NCBI GenBank assembly: GCA_026027325.1
Contig: JAMSLZ010000009.1
Location: 496,001 to 560,000, forward strand
Direction of reading: 5' to 3'
DNA from: Actinomucor elegans
Taxonomy: Eukaryota; Mucoromycota; Mucoromycetes; Mucorales; Mucoraceae
DNA: 64,000 bases
Part shown: in pieces, positions 1 to 10,900 of the stretch
How the letters are laid out: the number at the start of each line of letters is the position of its first letter
Numbering within the stretch: the first letter of the stretch is position 1
Made by a program: the position numbers and the translations under genes
The notes under the pieces: generated by a model
The model's database searches: none
Seen by the model: the letters and a program-made list of their open reading frames with translations, nothing else
Told to the model about the DNA's origin: nothing

Positions 1-82
1 TATGACCATATTTACATACTAAACCAGAGTCGCTGGTTTGACGGAACTTGGTAGTTTTACAGGTAGGACACACTCGCTTCAT
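1..82 (-). CDS. RRN7: RRN7/TAF1B-type zinc-ribbon protein, N-terminus only
   Basis: Only the first 27 codons are inside the window; the rest runs off the left edge. The ATG is at 80-82. The start reads MKRVCPTC, then a spaced second pair ending VCKYGH, giving CxxC...CxxxH, the N-terminal zinc ribbon of the Rrn7/TAF1B family. Known family role: a TFIIB-like subunit of the RNA polymerase I core factor that recruits Pol I to rDNA promoters. The ribbon is the only evidence, so other TFIIB-like or zinc-ribbon proteins remain possible, though the C-x-x-x-G-H ending favours Rrn7. The start lies only 55 bp after the TFB5 stop codon, on the same strand. Confidence 0.6.
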   Translation of the reverse strand, partial: MKRVCPTCKTTKFRQTSDSGLVCKYGH

Positions 83-137
83 ATTGAACTTTTTTTTTGT
101 GGGTTTTCTTGATTGCTTTGTTGGTTAATATAGTTGT

Positions 138-362
138 TTAGAATTTTTTGCTATCCTTATCGTCTGTGGATACGGTATAAGAGTTTTCGTCGAGGATTTT
201 GTCAAGTTCGTATTTCAGATGTTCAACCCAAGTCGATTCGATAAATAAATGAGTTTCGTCCAAGTCTTCAATGACAAAGTTTTCTCTTTTGTTCAAGTTT
301 AGTACAATTTGTTTTACTGTGCTATCACACTCTAATAAGACTCCTTTCACTGCTTTTACCAT
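138..362 (-). CDS. TFB5: TFIIH subunit TFB5/TTDA (GTF2H5)
   Basis: Uninterrupted 74-codon ORF beginning MVKAVKGVLLECD and continuing with the family-typical pattern FVIEDLDETHLFI near residues 29-41. Length matches the roughly 70-aa family. Known role: the smallest subunit of TFIIH; it stabilises the complex through Tfb2/p52 and is needed for nucleotide excision repair. No intron is needed. The C-terminal 10-12 residues (DDKDSKKF) are charged and presumably disordered. It is followed after 55 bp by the RRN7-like gene on the same strand and diverges from BFR2 across a 233-bp gap. Confidence 0.93.
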   Translation of the reverse strand: MVKAVKGVLLECDSTVKQIVLNLNKRENFVIEDLDETHLFIESTWVEHLKYELDKILDENSYTVSTDDKDSKKF

Positions 363-595
363 GAAGTCTTTTTGATATAATTATTAGAAAGAGGTTTATA
401 AACTCTTGCAAAAAAACAAAGAAAAAGAGCGAGCGATTCTGCTTCACGCGCGTATCAAAAATGAAATAATAATCGGATTCGGGTAGCGTGACCAAGTACT
501 AACAGTCCCAGGCGACTGTAAGCCACCCATTTTTTTTAAATGAATACTGCATAGCAACCAGCTATTTTAATAGATACCTTTACTTTTATTTAACT
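363..595. promoter_or_regulatory. divergent promoter between TFB5 and BFR2
   Basis: This 233-bp spacer separates two divergently transcribed genes, so it must hold both promoters. I see a GC-richer stretch (cacgcgcgtatc) near 445-460 and an A-rich segment next to the TFB5 start, but no clear TATA box. No ORF is supported here. Confidence 0.5.
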
Positions 596-2395
596 ATGTC
601 AAGTAAAGTACCAATCGCCTCATAGTAAATATTGACTAATAACTAATATATTATAGAAAGCGCCTCTCTTGCTGATCTTATTGCAGATCTCGACTCCACC
701 GCTCCTAAGGGTAAATAAACCTTGCATATTTTTTGACATTTTAACTGATTTTATGACAAATAGATTACGATCCCGAGGATATTCTCGAACCTTTAAATGA
801 TGACCAGCGCGATAACAGTGATCGTGATAGTGACAATGATGAATCAGGTGCTCGTGACCATTATGTCGCTGTTGGCAAGAGTAAACTTCGTAATGAACAG
901 CCTTTATTAGACGATCCTCGTTATGCTGGTAAACGAACCAGCCGTAAAGATATCTACTCTGATAACGAGGAAGACGATGATGAACAAACATACCAAGGAT
1001 TATCTGCTAGTGATGAGGAAGATAGTGATAATAGTAACGATGATGCCGAAGATTTGCTTGCCAACGCTAATTCTGACGAAGAAGAACTTTCTGAAGACGA
1101 CGATTCTGACGAAGAAGATCAAGGCCAAGATAATGAATCTGAAGCTGAGAAAAGTGAAGATGATGAGATTAATACTGAGCTCCGTAGAATTCAAGAAGAA
1201 GAAAAGTAAAGTATATAGAATGGATCAATTTCCGATTCACAACAGCTCATTTTTTACTTGCAAATAGACAAATGATCTCTCAGTTGTCCAAGAGCGCGCA
1301 ATCTGATGTAGAAAAGGGAAAGCATGTCAGACAGCAATTGGTAATGCTCGAGTTTAGTAATGCTTAAGGTTTATTAACCTGTTTGTTATAGACATTATGG
1401 GACAACTGTTTAGAGAACCGTATCCGTATGCAAAAAGTCATTGATGATGCCAACAAACTTCCACAAAACGATGCGTGGTACGATTTCTTGGCCAAGTCTG
1501 AAGGCATTGAAAGCGACTTGGAGAACGCTAAAAACGATTTGCGCGAAGTAATTGATGATCTCATGGATATGCGCGTAGATCTATTTACTCAAAATGGATC
1601 CATTGATCTCTCAGAACAAGACTTTAATACAAGAAAGAGACATTTGGATGATGACGATCAGTACATTGATAAACTTTGGCATGACATTACTCAAATCAAT
1701 GACGTGTAAGTTAAAGGAGACTTTAAATATGATAAATAGAACTGACTTTTGTTTCTAGTTTTGTGCCTTTCCGTAACAGTACATTAGAAAAATGGAGTAA
1801 TAAGGTGCAAGTGGCAGCAGGTGCTCGTTTAAACAAAAAGTTCAAAGCATTTGATCAAAACATCATGTCACAGATTGAAAGTGCAATGGCCGATAAAGAT
1901 GGGTTGATCAAGAGAACACAACTGCAACGATCTGACTATAAAGTGCTTGGTAAAGTCAATATCCAATTGGCAGAGGAAGAGGAAGAAGATACAGGAAAGA
2001 AGCCTGATCGTCATTTGAATACCTATGATGTGGAGATTTTTGATGATCAAGACTTTTATCAGCAACAATTGCGCGAATTGATTGAATCTCGCATGGTGGA
2101 TACAGATGACCCATTGGCTATTGGTATGCGTTGGGCTGCCCGTAAACAGACTGAACAAAAGAAGAAGAAGAAGACAGTCGACAGAAAGGCAAGCAAAGGA
2201 CGTCAATTAAGGTAAGAGTAGAATACCCCATTGGCGCTTGATTACTCAATTATCTTCAATAGATTTAACGTTCATGAAAAGCTTCAAAATTTTATGGCTC
2301 CTATACCTGTTGGTGATTGGCACGAATCGATGGTAGAGGAATTATATACTTCCTTGCTTGGTCAAAGATTAGGTGGCGAGAGTTTAGCAGAGTAG
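596..2395 (+). CDS. BFR2: BFR2/AATF (Che-1) ribosome biogenesis protein
   Basis: Seven exons reconstruct a continuous frame: 596-602, 657-710, 764-1205, 1268-1340, 1392-1705, 1759-2211 and 2263-2395, all with GT-AG introns of about 50-60 bp. The first exon is only 7 nt (ATGTCAA), chosen because it restores the frame into SLADLIADLDSTAPK. Domains: a short N-terminal segment, a long Asp/Glu/Ser acidic region (exon 3), the AATF leucine-zipper-like region (exons 4-5, with RIRMQKVIDDANKLP), then the conserved TRAUB C-terminus (exon 6 WSNKVQVAAG and FDDQDFYQQQLRELIE; exon 7 HEKLQNFMAPIP). Known role: nucleolar 18S rRNA maturation (SSU processome). The gene looks intact. Confidence 0.93.
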
Positions 2396-2626
2396 TAATA
2401 AAGAATAGCCTTATAGAATGTCTTTTATTACTATAGTAATAGTTTTGCTATTCAATATCCATGAGGTAAAGGAAATGGGTATACAATATTTTGTGATGTA
2501 TATATTTTCATTAGGGATCGATGGAGTCCTCCTTTCGTTTATTGCTATCCATACCTATGAATAATGTACCTTCAATTGAGGACGATTGAATCCTCTTTCT
2601 CTCACTGACATTGATACTGCTGGATA

Positions 2627-3015
2627 TTATCTCTTATTCATGTTTAATACTCTGTATAATTCGATCAAGAGTCCACACTCACTTTTTCAGTTGAAAGAAC
2701 CTGGATTCTAAATTATCAAATAGATAATCATTTGTTTGATCACAAGCTTTTATCATGTCTTGTGGAAATCCCTTGTTGATTGTCTCTTTTCGATATAAAA
2801 GAACAATGACTTGAAGTAGTTCTCTTTTCGTTTCTTCTTATTTTTTGACTACTGTAAAGTATCCTCAGATGGTGAGCCGACTGAATTAGCAGTGTCTGTT
2901 ATCGGTAGTTTATTATTTGTAAATCGTCTAGACCCTTTTCCATATTGGATGTCTGAACAACAGCATCAAAGGAAGAACGAGATTCATGTTTCATAATGTC
3001 TGGAACGTTTGACAT
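2627..3015 (-). CDS. probable small three-exon gene, function unknown (86 aa)
   Basis: Found by reading the minus strand by eye. Proposed exons are 3015-2934, 2836-2683 and 2651-2627; their phases agree and give 86 residues starting MSNVPDIMKHESRSSFDAVV and ending in QLKKVLNMNKR. The middle exon reads like real coding sequence (ETKRELLQVIVLLYRKETI, then DQTNDYLFDNLESRFFQ) and is followed by a good GTGAGT donor. Weak points: the first donor is GTCTAG, and its acceptor follows an A-run (CAAAAAATAAG). It converges on BFR2. I do not recognise the family; it could also be a pseudogene. Confidence 0.35.
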
Positions 3016-4740
3016 TTTAAACAACAGTAAAAAACAAGAAAAAATGGCGGAGCTGTGAAAAGTAATAAAATTCAAACTTAGTTGATTTGTATATATTTTG
3101 AGAAATATCTGATTTTCTTTTCTTTCAATATCTATATGCTGGACAAACTAATCTTTACTTGTTCTTTCATGTCAATATTTTTATTTATTTATATAATAAA
3201 GAGGAGGAAAGCTACATAGATTTAGGACATTTGATTAGAGCTGACGGCGTTTGAAAACTGTCTATCGATCTGGTTCCATACTAACAACCTTTTACAGGAA
3301 CCATACTTTGTTGTATAGAATGCTGACAATGTATTATTACAATTAATAGACATATTGAAACGACAATAATCTTCTGATATGGTATACTGTCAAGGTTATG
3401 CTCCGTGGTAAAAATCGATAGGACTTGCAAGTTTTTCTCTTAATAGATTGAATAAGTACTTCATGAAACTCAGCAAACTTTACTATCCTCTGTATCTAAA
3501 GCACTTGTACACATTACCAATTGTATATTGGTTTGCACCAGAAGCGTTTTGGCTAAAATCAATTAAAATTTTCGAAACACATATCGAGTCTGTGCTCCTA
3601 TTTTATTAAAACTTCATCACCTACAATATATAAACTATTCGTTATATGATTATCTCCACTTTTACTCTATTATTTTTACTCAAAAAACAACACTATTACT
3701 AGTCATCAACTGATCGAATAGTTACAGAGCTAGACATAACTATAACATAATGTATTAGCATAACTTCATTTTACGATAGTTGGTTTTTATCAATTAGTAG
3801 ATATGATTGTCGCGAAAGAAGAACTTGGTTTAACTTTTAGCAATTAGGAAAATCGGAGAGTTGATGAGATAACAAATGATTGTATAGATCACTTCTAAGA
3901 ACAGTCATTTCAGTGAAAGGACTAAGATCAATTTTCTCAACAAGTTCACAGGTTCTCCAGCTGGTTATTTTTTGCCTCTCGAGTATATCAAGAATGTAAT
4001 AATCCTGAATATTAATAGTAATGCCCAAAGTACTTGCTAATCATTAGGATGATTTGACGCTCTTCGAATATCTGACAAGGTCTACTTTATTATCGGTTGT
4101 GATTGTTTGTCAAACATACATTTGGGAGCTATTGAGTTCTAGATAACCATTAATTTCAATGGACATGCGCTATATGATATATTTCTAAGTGATGTAGATA
4201 CTTTCAATTATACACGCAATAATATCATAAAGACGCAGAAAAATGCATTTTGTTTTATTTTTTCACTTCTGACATAGCAAGGACTAGAACCTTTAACTGT
4301 TAGAAGGTCTAGATAGCCTTAATGAAGCTCAAATCTTTCAAATTGATTTTAGAGATTTGATAATTAGCTCTCTTCTTAAAAAGGTCAAGGCTATGTGCGA
4401 ACTTGTTGAATACTCTACTATATGTATGAAGCTGAGAAATTAGTACGATGGTAAATGTATTAGATGCGTATATCACACCTGCAGATTTAATAACAGAAAA
4501 TTGAAAGAAGATCCTTCTGTAGTGCAGGCTCTATGAGTTTGGATTGCTATCAATCCCATTTAAGAGCAGAGATAGGCAAGAAAATACGCATCTACATAGT
4601 TTTCAAAACCTGTACTATTCAATTATAGAGTTTATATATATATATATATATATTTACTATTGTATCAAATAGTTTGTTTAACTTTTCGAAAAATAGACCC
4701 TCTTCGATGAAATATTTCCATAGCCAATAATCGGTGTCTT
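3016..4740. other. intergenic AT-rich stretch without a supported gene
   Basis: Reading both strands shows only short open frames. The longest protein-like one is on the minus strand at 3837-4028 (contains DYYILDILERQKITSW) but it lacks an ATG and convincing splice partners, so it may be a decayed gene. A (TA)n run of about 11 units lies near 4630-4652. Confidence 0.5.
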
Positions 4741-4780
4741 AACAAAGGTTAACAAAAATCGGCATAGATTAATAAAGGTT
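4741..4780 (+). repeat. four degenerate units of the 10-bp minisatellite
   Basis: Consecutive decamers aacaaaggtt, aacaaaaatc, ggcatagatt and aataaaggtt match, in reverse complement, the units of the large array at 7951-11670 (aacctttgtt, aatttttgtt). They lie directly upstream of a LINE fragment in the same relative orientation as at the large array. Confidence 0.6.
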
Positions 4781-4794
4781 AATCCCTTATGGTA

Positions 4795-5634
4795 ACCATA
4801 TACCACGGCAAGACTACTTTCCTTACCTAGGTATGCCCTTTAACCCAGGCGGTTCGTTGAATGCGCAAAAGCTACTACATAACAACGTCACCAAAATTTT
4901 GAACACTCTACATTCAATGTCATCCATTGGAGTCAATGCCTCCGGTTTTAATCGATTGTTATTCACCAGATTTTACGCAAACTTAATCTGTCCACAACTG
5001 GAATACGGCTTATCAATCAACAGCCTCTCTGCCACCCAACTTAAGATCTTTGAAGATGCTCAGAATCAATTCTCACAAAAGATCTATGGCGGCCATCGTC
5101 GTAGTTCTACCAAAGTAATGCCCCACTTAACCAAACTACCACCAATAAAAGACTGTCTTCATATTTTACAAACTCAATTCCTACTACGATCCCTATATCT
5201 ACCCGATGATACATTCTTTTATCGACTGCTTCCTTTAATCAAGCACAATTGTAACTATCAATGGCAAAAATTATCAACAACACCTTTCTGGAAGACGCTC
5301 CCAACACGAGTTAGCCAAATGAATACCAGGACCTTCAAACAACTCAAATGAATCTTTTTACAGAATAATCTCCAATAATGACGGCAAGCAAAAGACTCTC
5401 ATCTTCTTTCACTATGCCGATCGACTGTCACTTTAAATTCAATCCTTTGGCTACCTATGACTAGATCAGAGAGAGACAAATGCATACGCTAGGATTTAGA
5501 CTGGTTACTTAGTGATTCACCTCACCCATGTCCCTGACACCCATCCCACTCCTTTTCCAAACAACATACCATCAGCTGTCTGAATATGCATAAGCGCCTA
5601 CAAATGCCAGAAACAATAACAGATCCACAATAAT
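4795..5634 (+). mobile_element. LINE fragment A: reverse-transcriptase C-terminus, decayed
   Basis: In frame from about 4820 the sequence reads FPYLGMPFNPGG and continues to 5351 as the post-palm/thumb region of a non-LTR retrotransposon RT (RLLFTRFYANLICPQLEYG, NQFSQKIYGGHRRSS). Beyond 5351 the frame is broken by stops and shifts, but recognisable C-terminal pieces continue (FFHYADRLSL, LNMHKRLQMPETI near 5580-5625). The palm domain is missing, so the copy is 5'-truncated. Its 3' part stops where LINE fragment B begins. Not functional. Confidence 0.75.
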
Positions 5635-7058
5635 TACTACTAAGTAAAATCTGGTACTGTCTAAGGTTGCTTACACCTACACAATCCTTCTATAATTGAT
5701 TACAGTCTCTGATTTACCAATTCGTATGGCAAAACAAGCGCCCTTTTATCGCCTTTGATCAACTCTGTTTTCCATTGAATCACGGAGGTATAGATCTTAT
5801 CAACCCTCGGTCCCACCATCTGGCTCTACAAATTCGTCATTTGAATCTTCTCTTTCAAAACTCTCATTCCCCCTCTCTTGTGACATCGTTCTTTAATTAC
5901 CATATGTCCCTGCTTCCCCATAGTGCTCTATACCCTCACTCTCCTTCTTTATACCAGAATGGCGCCAGCATGATCTCAATCACTCTATATCTATCCTTCA
6001 AGTGTGCTACAAAGCTTTCGATCACTTTCGTTTCAAGCCCGATATATCTAATATCTCCATTCAACAGCTCCTTCAATTACCTCTACACTATCTCTTACAT
6101 ACTACACCTGCCAATCACTGGACGCAACGGCATAAGACTTTCCCCGCCGACCTTTTCTTCATGTACGATCAGACGACTCGTAGACTTCGACTTAAGATTG
6201 ATGGTGAATACGACATTAAACCACGACTATGCAAAACTCTCAAAGAGCAAATTCTTATACAGCGAACAGTCCGTATTCAACCTTTCCTCTGGCGCTTTAT
6301 AACAAGTGATATATCCGTTGAAGAATATGAGCGGACCGATGATCTACTCAAGGAACAATTTCGAAGTTTGCCATCATGGCACAAATACGACAAATCGAGA
6401 TATAGGCAGTACAAGAATAAGATTCGTTCCATATCCTTAATACCGGCCAAAGACTTTAAACGCTTCTGGAGTACCAGTATGACCCTTGCTGCTTGCTCTC
6501 TATGGTATCGATTGATCTCAAAGAAAATTCCTACGGCAGTATTCTCCCACAAAATAGGCCGAGCCGATTCAACTCTTTGCCAATTATGCCACTTACACTA
6601 TGATAGCTTCGAACACTTCTTGGTTCTATGTCCACCAAAGTACAGTATATGGTCTACTATACTTATGACCCATTTTCCTCTCCATTCTGTGACTCCAAAT
6701 CAACTATGGTCATTCCTTTTAAATTTACATTACCCAGATACTTTACCTCCTTCCTTATACATGCTCTTCTATTCCATTATGTCCACCACCCAATGGTGCA
6801 TCTGGAAATCCTACTGGCAGTACGTTATTGATAACGTCCCTTTTCATCAGGATGGGATCCTGAACAATATTAACCAATACCTGTCCATACTCAATCCTCC
6901 AGATAAGCTTCTTTAAACCTATCTCTTCTTCGTACGCTTCTAGTATTTGCTTCACTGCTCTTTTACACTTCGAAATATTACATAGAAAACTCCCGTCTCA
7001 TCTCTCTGCGCATGTGTGACTTCAAGTAAATAAATAAACTTAATTTACAAAAAAAAAA
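5635..7058 (+). mobile_element. LINE fragment B: RT thumb, zf-RVT domain and poly-A tail
   Basis: Starts inside the RT thumb (LLSKIWYCLRLL, then IYQFVWQNKRPFIAFDQLC and NHGGIDLINPRSHHLAL), shifts frame near 5990, and continues to 6916. The C-terminal part carries a zf-RVT zinc-binding motif, CQLCHLHYDSFEHFLVLC (C-x2-C-x8-H-x5-C). About 130 bp of 3' UTR follows, ending in taatttac plus an A-run at 7049-7058, the signature of a LINE 3' end. It is 5'-truncated and frameshifted, so inactive. It abuts fragment C in opposite orientation, suggesting nested or end-joined insertions. Confidence 0.8.
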
Positions 7059-7950
7059 GTGTGTTATCCGAGGGAGAATAATAGATTTTGCAATAGCAGG
7101 ACGAGACCAGTATGAAAAGGCAAGTTCACCACTTAATGATAGCTGGAGTAGAGGAAGTATCCAACGAAGTTGTAACGCGCCTTGTTGAATTTGAGGATCA
7201 AATACTCCTAGGCCACCCTTAGAGCGTGGCTGGCACATTGATGCAACACCAATCCGTGGAAACATGCGGTAAAAGAGAAAGGAAGACATGGTAGGCTTGA
7301 GTTTGGAGAAGAATGACAGAGGAACGGAAGTAACGCGTATTACATGCCATAACTCGGATAAGATGAGCGTGTTGAGAATGGTGACCCGTCCATGGATAGA
7401 CAAAGACCGTTGAGAATGAGCATTGCATGCATTTCGTATTTTATCTAAAAGAGCATTGAGGTACGAGTCTCTTTGTTTAGTTGATAAATATAGCGGAAAT
7501 CCTAGGCATGTAAGAGGACCAGCAGTTATACAATCATGCCATTGATCTATACTATGAAATAGTAGTTGAGAGCTCCAGAGAGACGAGTTTAGAATAGGCT
7601 TGCCGGAAAGAGGAAAAGCTTGAGTCTTGTGTAGGTTAACTTGAGCATTAGAGGCCCGTGAGTATTTATGCAAATGGGATTGAAGGACTTCCAGATCTAA
7701 AGGATTGTTGAGTAGATAAATAACACCATCTGTATAAGCCAAAAGTTTAACATCCTCTGTGGGAGCCGGGGTGTTAGCCAATGGGTGCCTAGGGGCTGAA
7801 GGTAGTGAAAGTCCAGAGAAAGAAGGATCAGCCAAAATACCGCGTAAAAAGGGCTCAAATGCCGGATTAAACAACACTGGTGAGATGGGATCTCCTTGGT
7901 GTAGTCCTCTTAGCTGAGGAACCGGATCAGATAGAAAACCATTGACATTC
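7059..7950 (-). mobile_element. LINE fragment C: RT palm to thumb, dead catalytic site
   Basis: Minus-strand open frame entering from the decamer array. RT motif B appears as GLHQGDPISPVLFN. Motif C, normally (Y/F)ADD, reads AYTDG, so catalytic aspartate is lost. The thumb follows (ILSELWHVIRVTSVPLSFFS, then KGGLGVFDPQIQQGALQLRW). The overlap with fragment B (ILSELWHV versus LLSKIWYC; GGLGVFDP versus GGIDLINP) shows related elements. The upstream RT motifs are replaced exactly at 7950 by the array. The frame runs out shortly after the junction with fragment B. Confidence 0.8.
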
Positions 7951-10900
7951 AATTTTTGTTAACCTTCGTTGACTTTCGTTGGCTTTCGTTGACTTTGGTT
8001 AATTTTTGTTAACCATTGTTAACCTTTGTTAACCTTCGTTGGCTTTGGTTAACCTTTGTTAACCTTTGTTAACCATTGTTAACCTTTGTTAACCTTCGTT
8101 GACTTTCGTTGATTTTGGTTAATTTTTGTTAACCTTTGTTAACCGTTGTTAACCTTCGTTGGCTTTGGTTAACCTTTGTTAACCTTTGTTGACTTTGGTT
8201 AATTTTTGTTAACCATTGTTAACCTTTGTTAACCCTCGTTGACTTTTGTTGACTTTCGTTGACTTTGGTTAATTTTTGTTAACCATTGTTAACCATTGTT
8301 AACCATTGTTAACCTTTGTTAACCTTTGTTAACCATTGTTAACCTTTGTTAACCATTGTTAACCTTTGTTAACCTTTGTTAACCTTCGTTGACTTTCGTT
8401 AACCTTGGTTAATTTTTGTTAACCTTTGTTAACCGTTGTTAACCTTCGTTGGCTTTGGTTAACCTTTGTTAACCTTTGTTAACCATTGTTAACCTTTGTT
8501 AACCTTCGTTGACTTTCGTTGATTTTGGTTAATTTTTGTTAACCTTTGTTAACCTTCGTTGACTTTTGTTGACTTTTGTTGACTTTGGTTAATTTTTGTT
8601 AACCATTGTTAACCTTTGTTAACCTTTGTTAACCCTCGTTGATTTTTGTTGACTTTCGTTGACTTTGGTTAATTTTTGTTAACCATTGTTAACCATTGTT
8701 AACCATTGTTAACCTTTGTTAACCTTTGTTAACCATTGTTAACCTTCGTTAACCTTTGTTAACCTTCGTTGACTTTCGTTAACCTTGGTTAATTTTTGTT
8801 AACCTTTGTTAACCATTGTTAACCGTTGTTAACCGTTGCTAACCTTTGTTAACCTTCGTTGACTTTCGTTGACTTTGGTTAATTTTTGTTAACTATTGTT
8901 AACCTTTGTTAACCTTCGTTGACTTTCGTTGACTTTGGTTAATTTTTGTTAACCATTGTTAACCTTTGTTAACCTTCGTTGACCTTGGTTAATTTTTGTT
9001 AACCATTGTTAACCGTTGTTAACCTTCGTTGACTTTTGTTGATTTTGGTTAATTTTTGTTAACCATTGTTAACCATTGTTAACCATTGTTAACCTTCGTT
9101 GACTTTTATTGACTTTCGTTGACTTTGGCTAATTTTTGTTAACCTTTGTTAACCTTCGTTGACTTTTATTGACTTTCGTTGACTTTGGTTAATTTTTGTT
9201 AACCATTGTTAACCATTGTTAACCTTTGTTAACCTTCGTTGATTTTTGTTGACTTTCGTTGACTTTGGTTAATTTTTGTTAACCATTGTTAACCTTTGTT
9301 AACCTTCGTTGACTTTCGTTGGCTTTCGTTGACTTTGGTTAATTTTTGTTAACCATTGTTAACCTTTGTTAACCTTTGTTAACCTTCGTTGACTTTCGTT
9401 GGCTTTGGTTAATTTTTGTTAACCATTGTTAACTGTTGCTAATCTTTGTTAACCATTGTTAACCATTGTTAACCTTTGTTAACCATTGTTAACCATTGTT
9501 AACCATTGTTAACCTTTGTTAACCTTTGTTAACTTTTGTTAACCCTCGTTGATTTTTGTTGACTTTCGTTGACTTTGGTTAATTTTTGTTAACCATTGTT
9601 AACCATTGTTAACCACTGTTAACCATTGTTAACCATTGTTAACCTTCGTTGACTTTTGTTGACTTTCGTTGACTTTGGTTAATTTTTGTTAACCATTGTT
9701 AACCATTGTTAACCATTGTTAACCATTGTTAACCTTTGTTAACCTTTGTTAACCTTCGTTGACTTTTGTTGACTTTTGTTGACTTTGGTTAATTTTTGTT
9801 AACCATTGTTAACCATTGTTAACCTTTGTTAACCCTCGTTGATTTTTGTTGACTTTCGTTGACTTTGGTTAATTTTTGTTAACCATTGTTAACCATTGTT
9901 AACCACTGTTAACCATTGTTAACCATTGTTAACCATTGTTAACCATTGTTAACCATTGTTAACCTTTGTTAACCATTGTTAACCTTCGTTAACCTTTGTT
10001 AACCTTCGTTGACTTTCGTTAACCTTGGTTAATTTTTGTTAACCTTTGTTAACCATTGTTAACCGTTGTTAACCGTTGCTAACCTTTGTTAACCTTTGTT
10101 GACTTTCGTTGACTTTGGTTAATTTTTGTTAACCTTTGTTAACCTTCGTTGACTTTTGTTGACTTTTGTTGACTTTGGTTAATTTTTGTTAACCATTGTT
10201 AACCTTTGTTAACCTTTGTTAACCCTCGTTGATTTTTGTTGACTTTCGTTGACTTTGGTTAATTTTTGTTAACCATTGTTAACCATTGTTAACCTTCGTT
10301 AACCTTTGTTAACCTTCGTTGACTTTCGTTAACCTTGGTTAATTTTTGTTAACCTTTGTTAACCATTGTTAACCGTTGTTAACCGTTGCTAACCTTTGTT
10401 AACCTTCGTTGACTTTCGTTGACTTTGGTTAATTTTTGTTAACCATTGTTAACCTTTGTTAACCTTCGTTGACCTTGGTTAATTTTTGTTAACCATTGTT
10501 AACCGTTGTTAACCTTCGTTGACTTTTGTTGACTTTCGTTGACTTTGGTTAATTTTTGTTAACCATTGTTAACCATTGTTAACCATTGTTAACCTTCGTT
10601 GACTTTTATTGACTTTCGTTGACTTTGGCTAATTTTTGTTAACCTTTGTTAACCTTCGTTGACTTTTGTTAACTTTCGTTGACTTTGGTTAATTTTTGTT
10701 AACCATTGTTAACCTTTGTTAACCTTCGTTGACTTTCGTTGATTTTGGTTAATTTTTGTTAACCATTGTTAACCATTGTTAACCATTGTTAACCTTCGTT
10801 GACTTTTATTGACTTTCGTTGACTTTGGCTAATTTTTGTTAACCTTTGTTAACCTTCGTTGACTTTTATTGACTTTCGTTGACTTTGGTTAATTTTTGTT

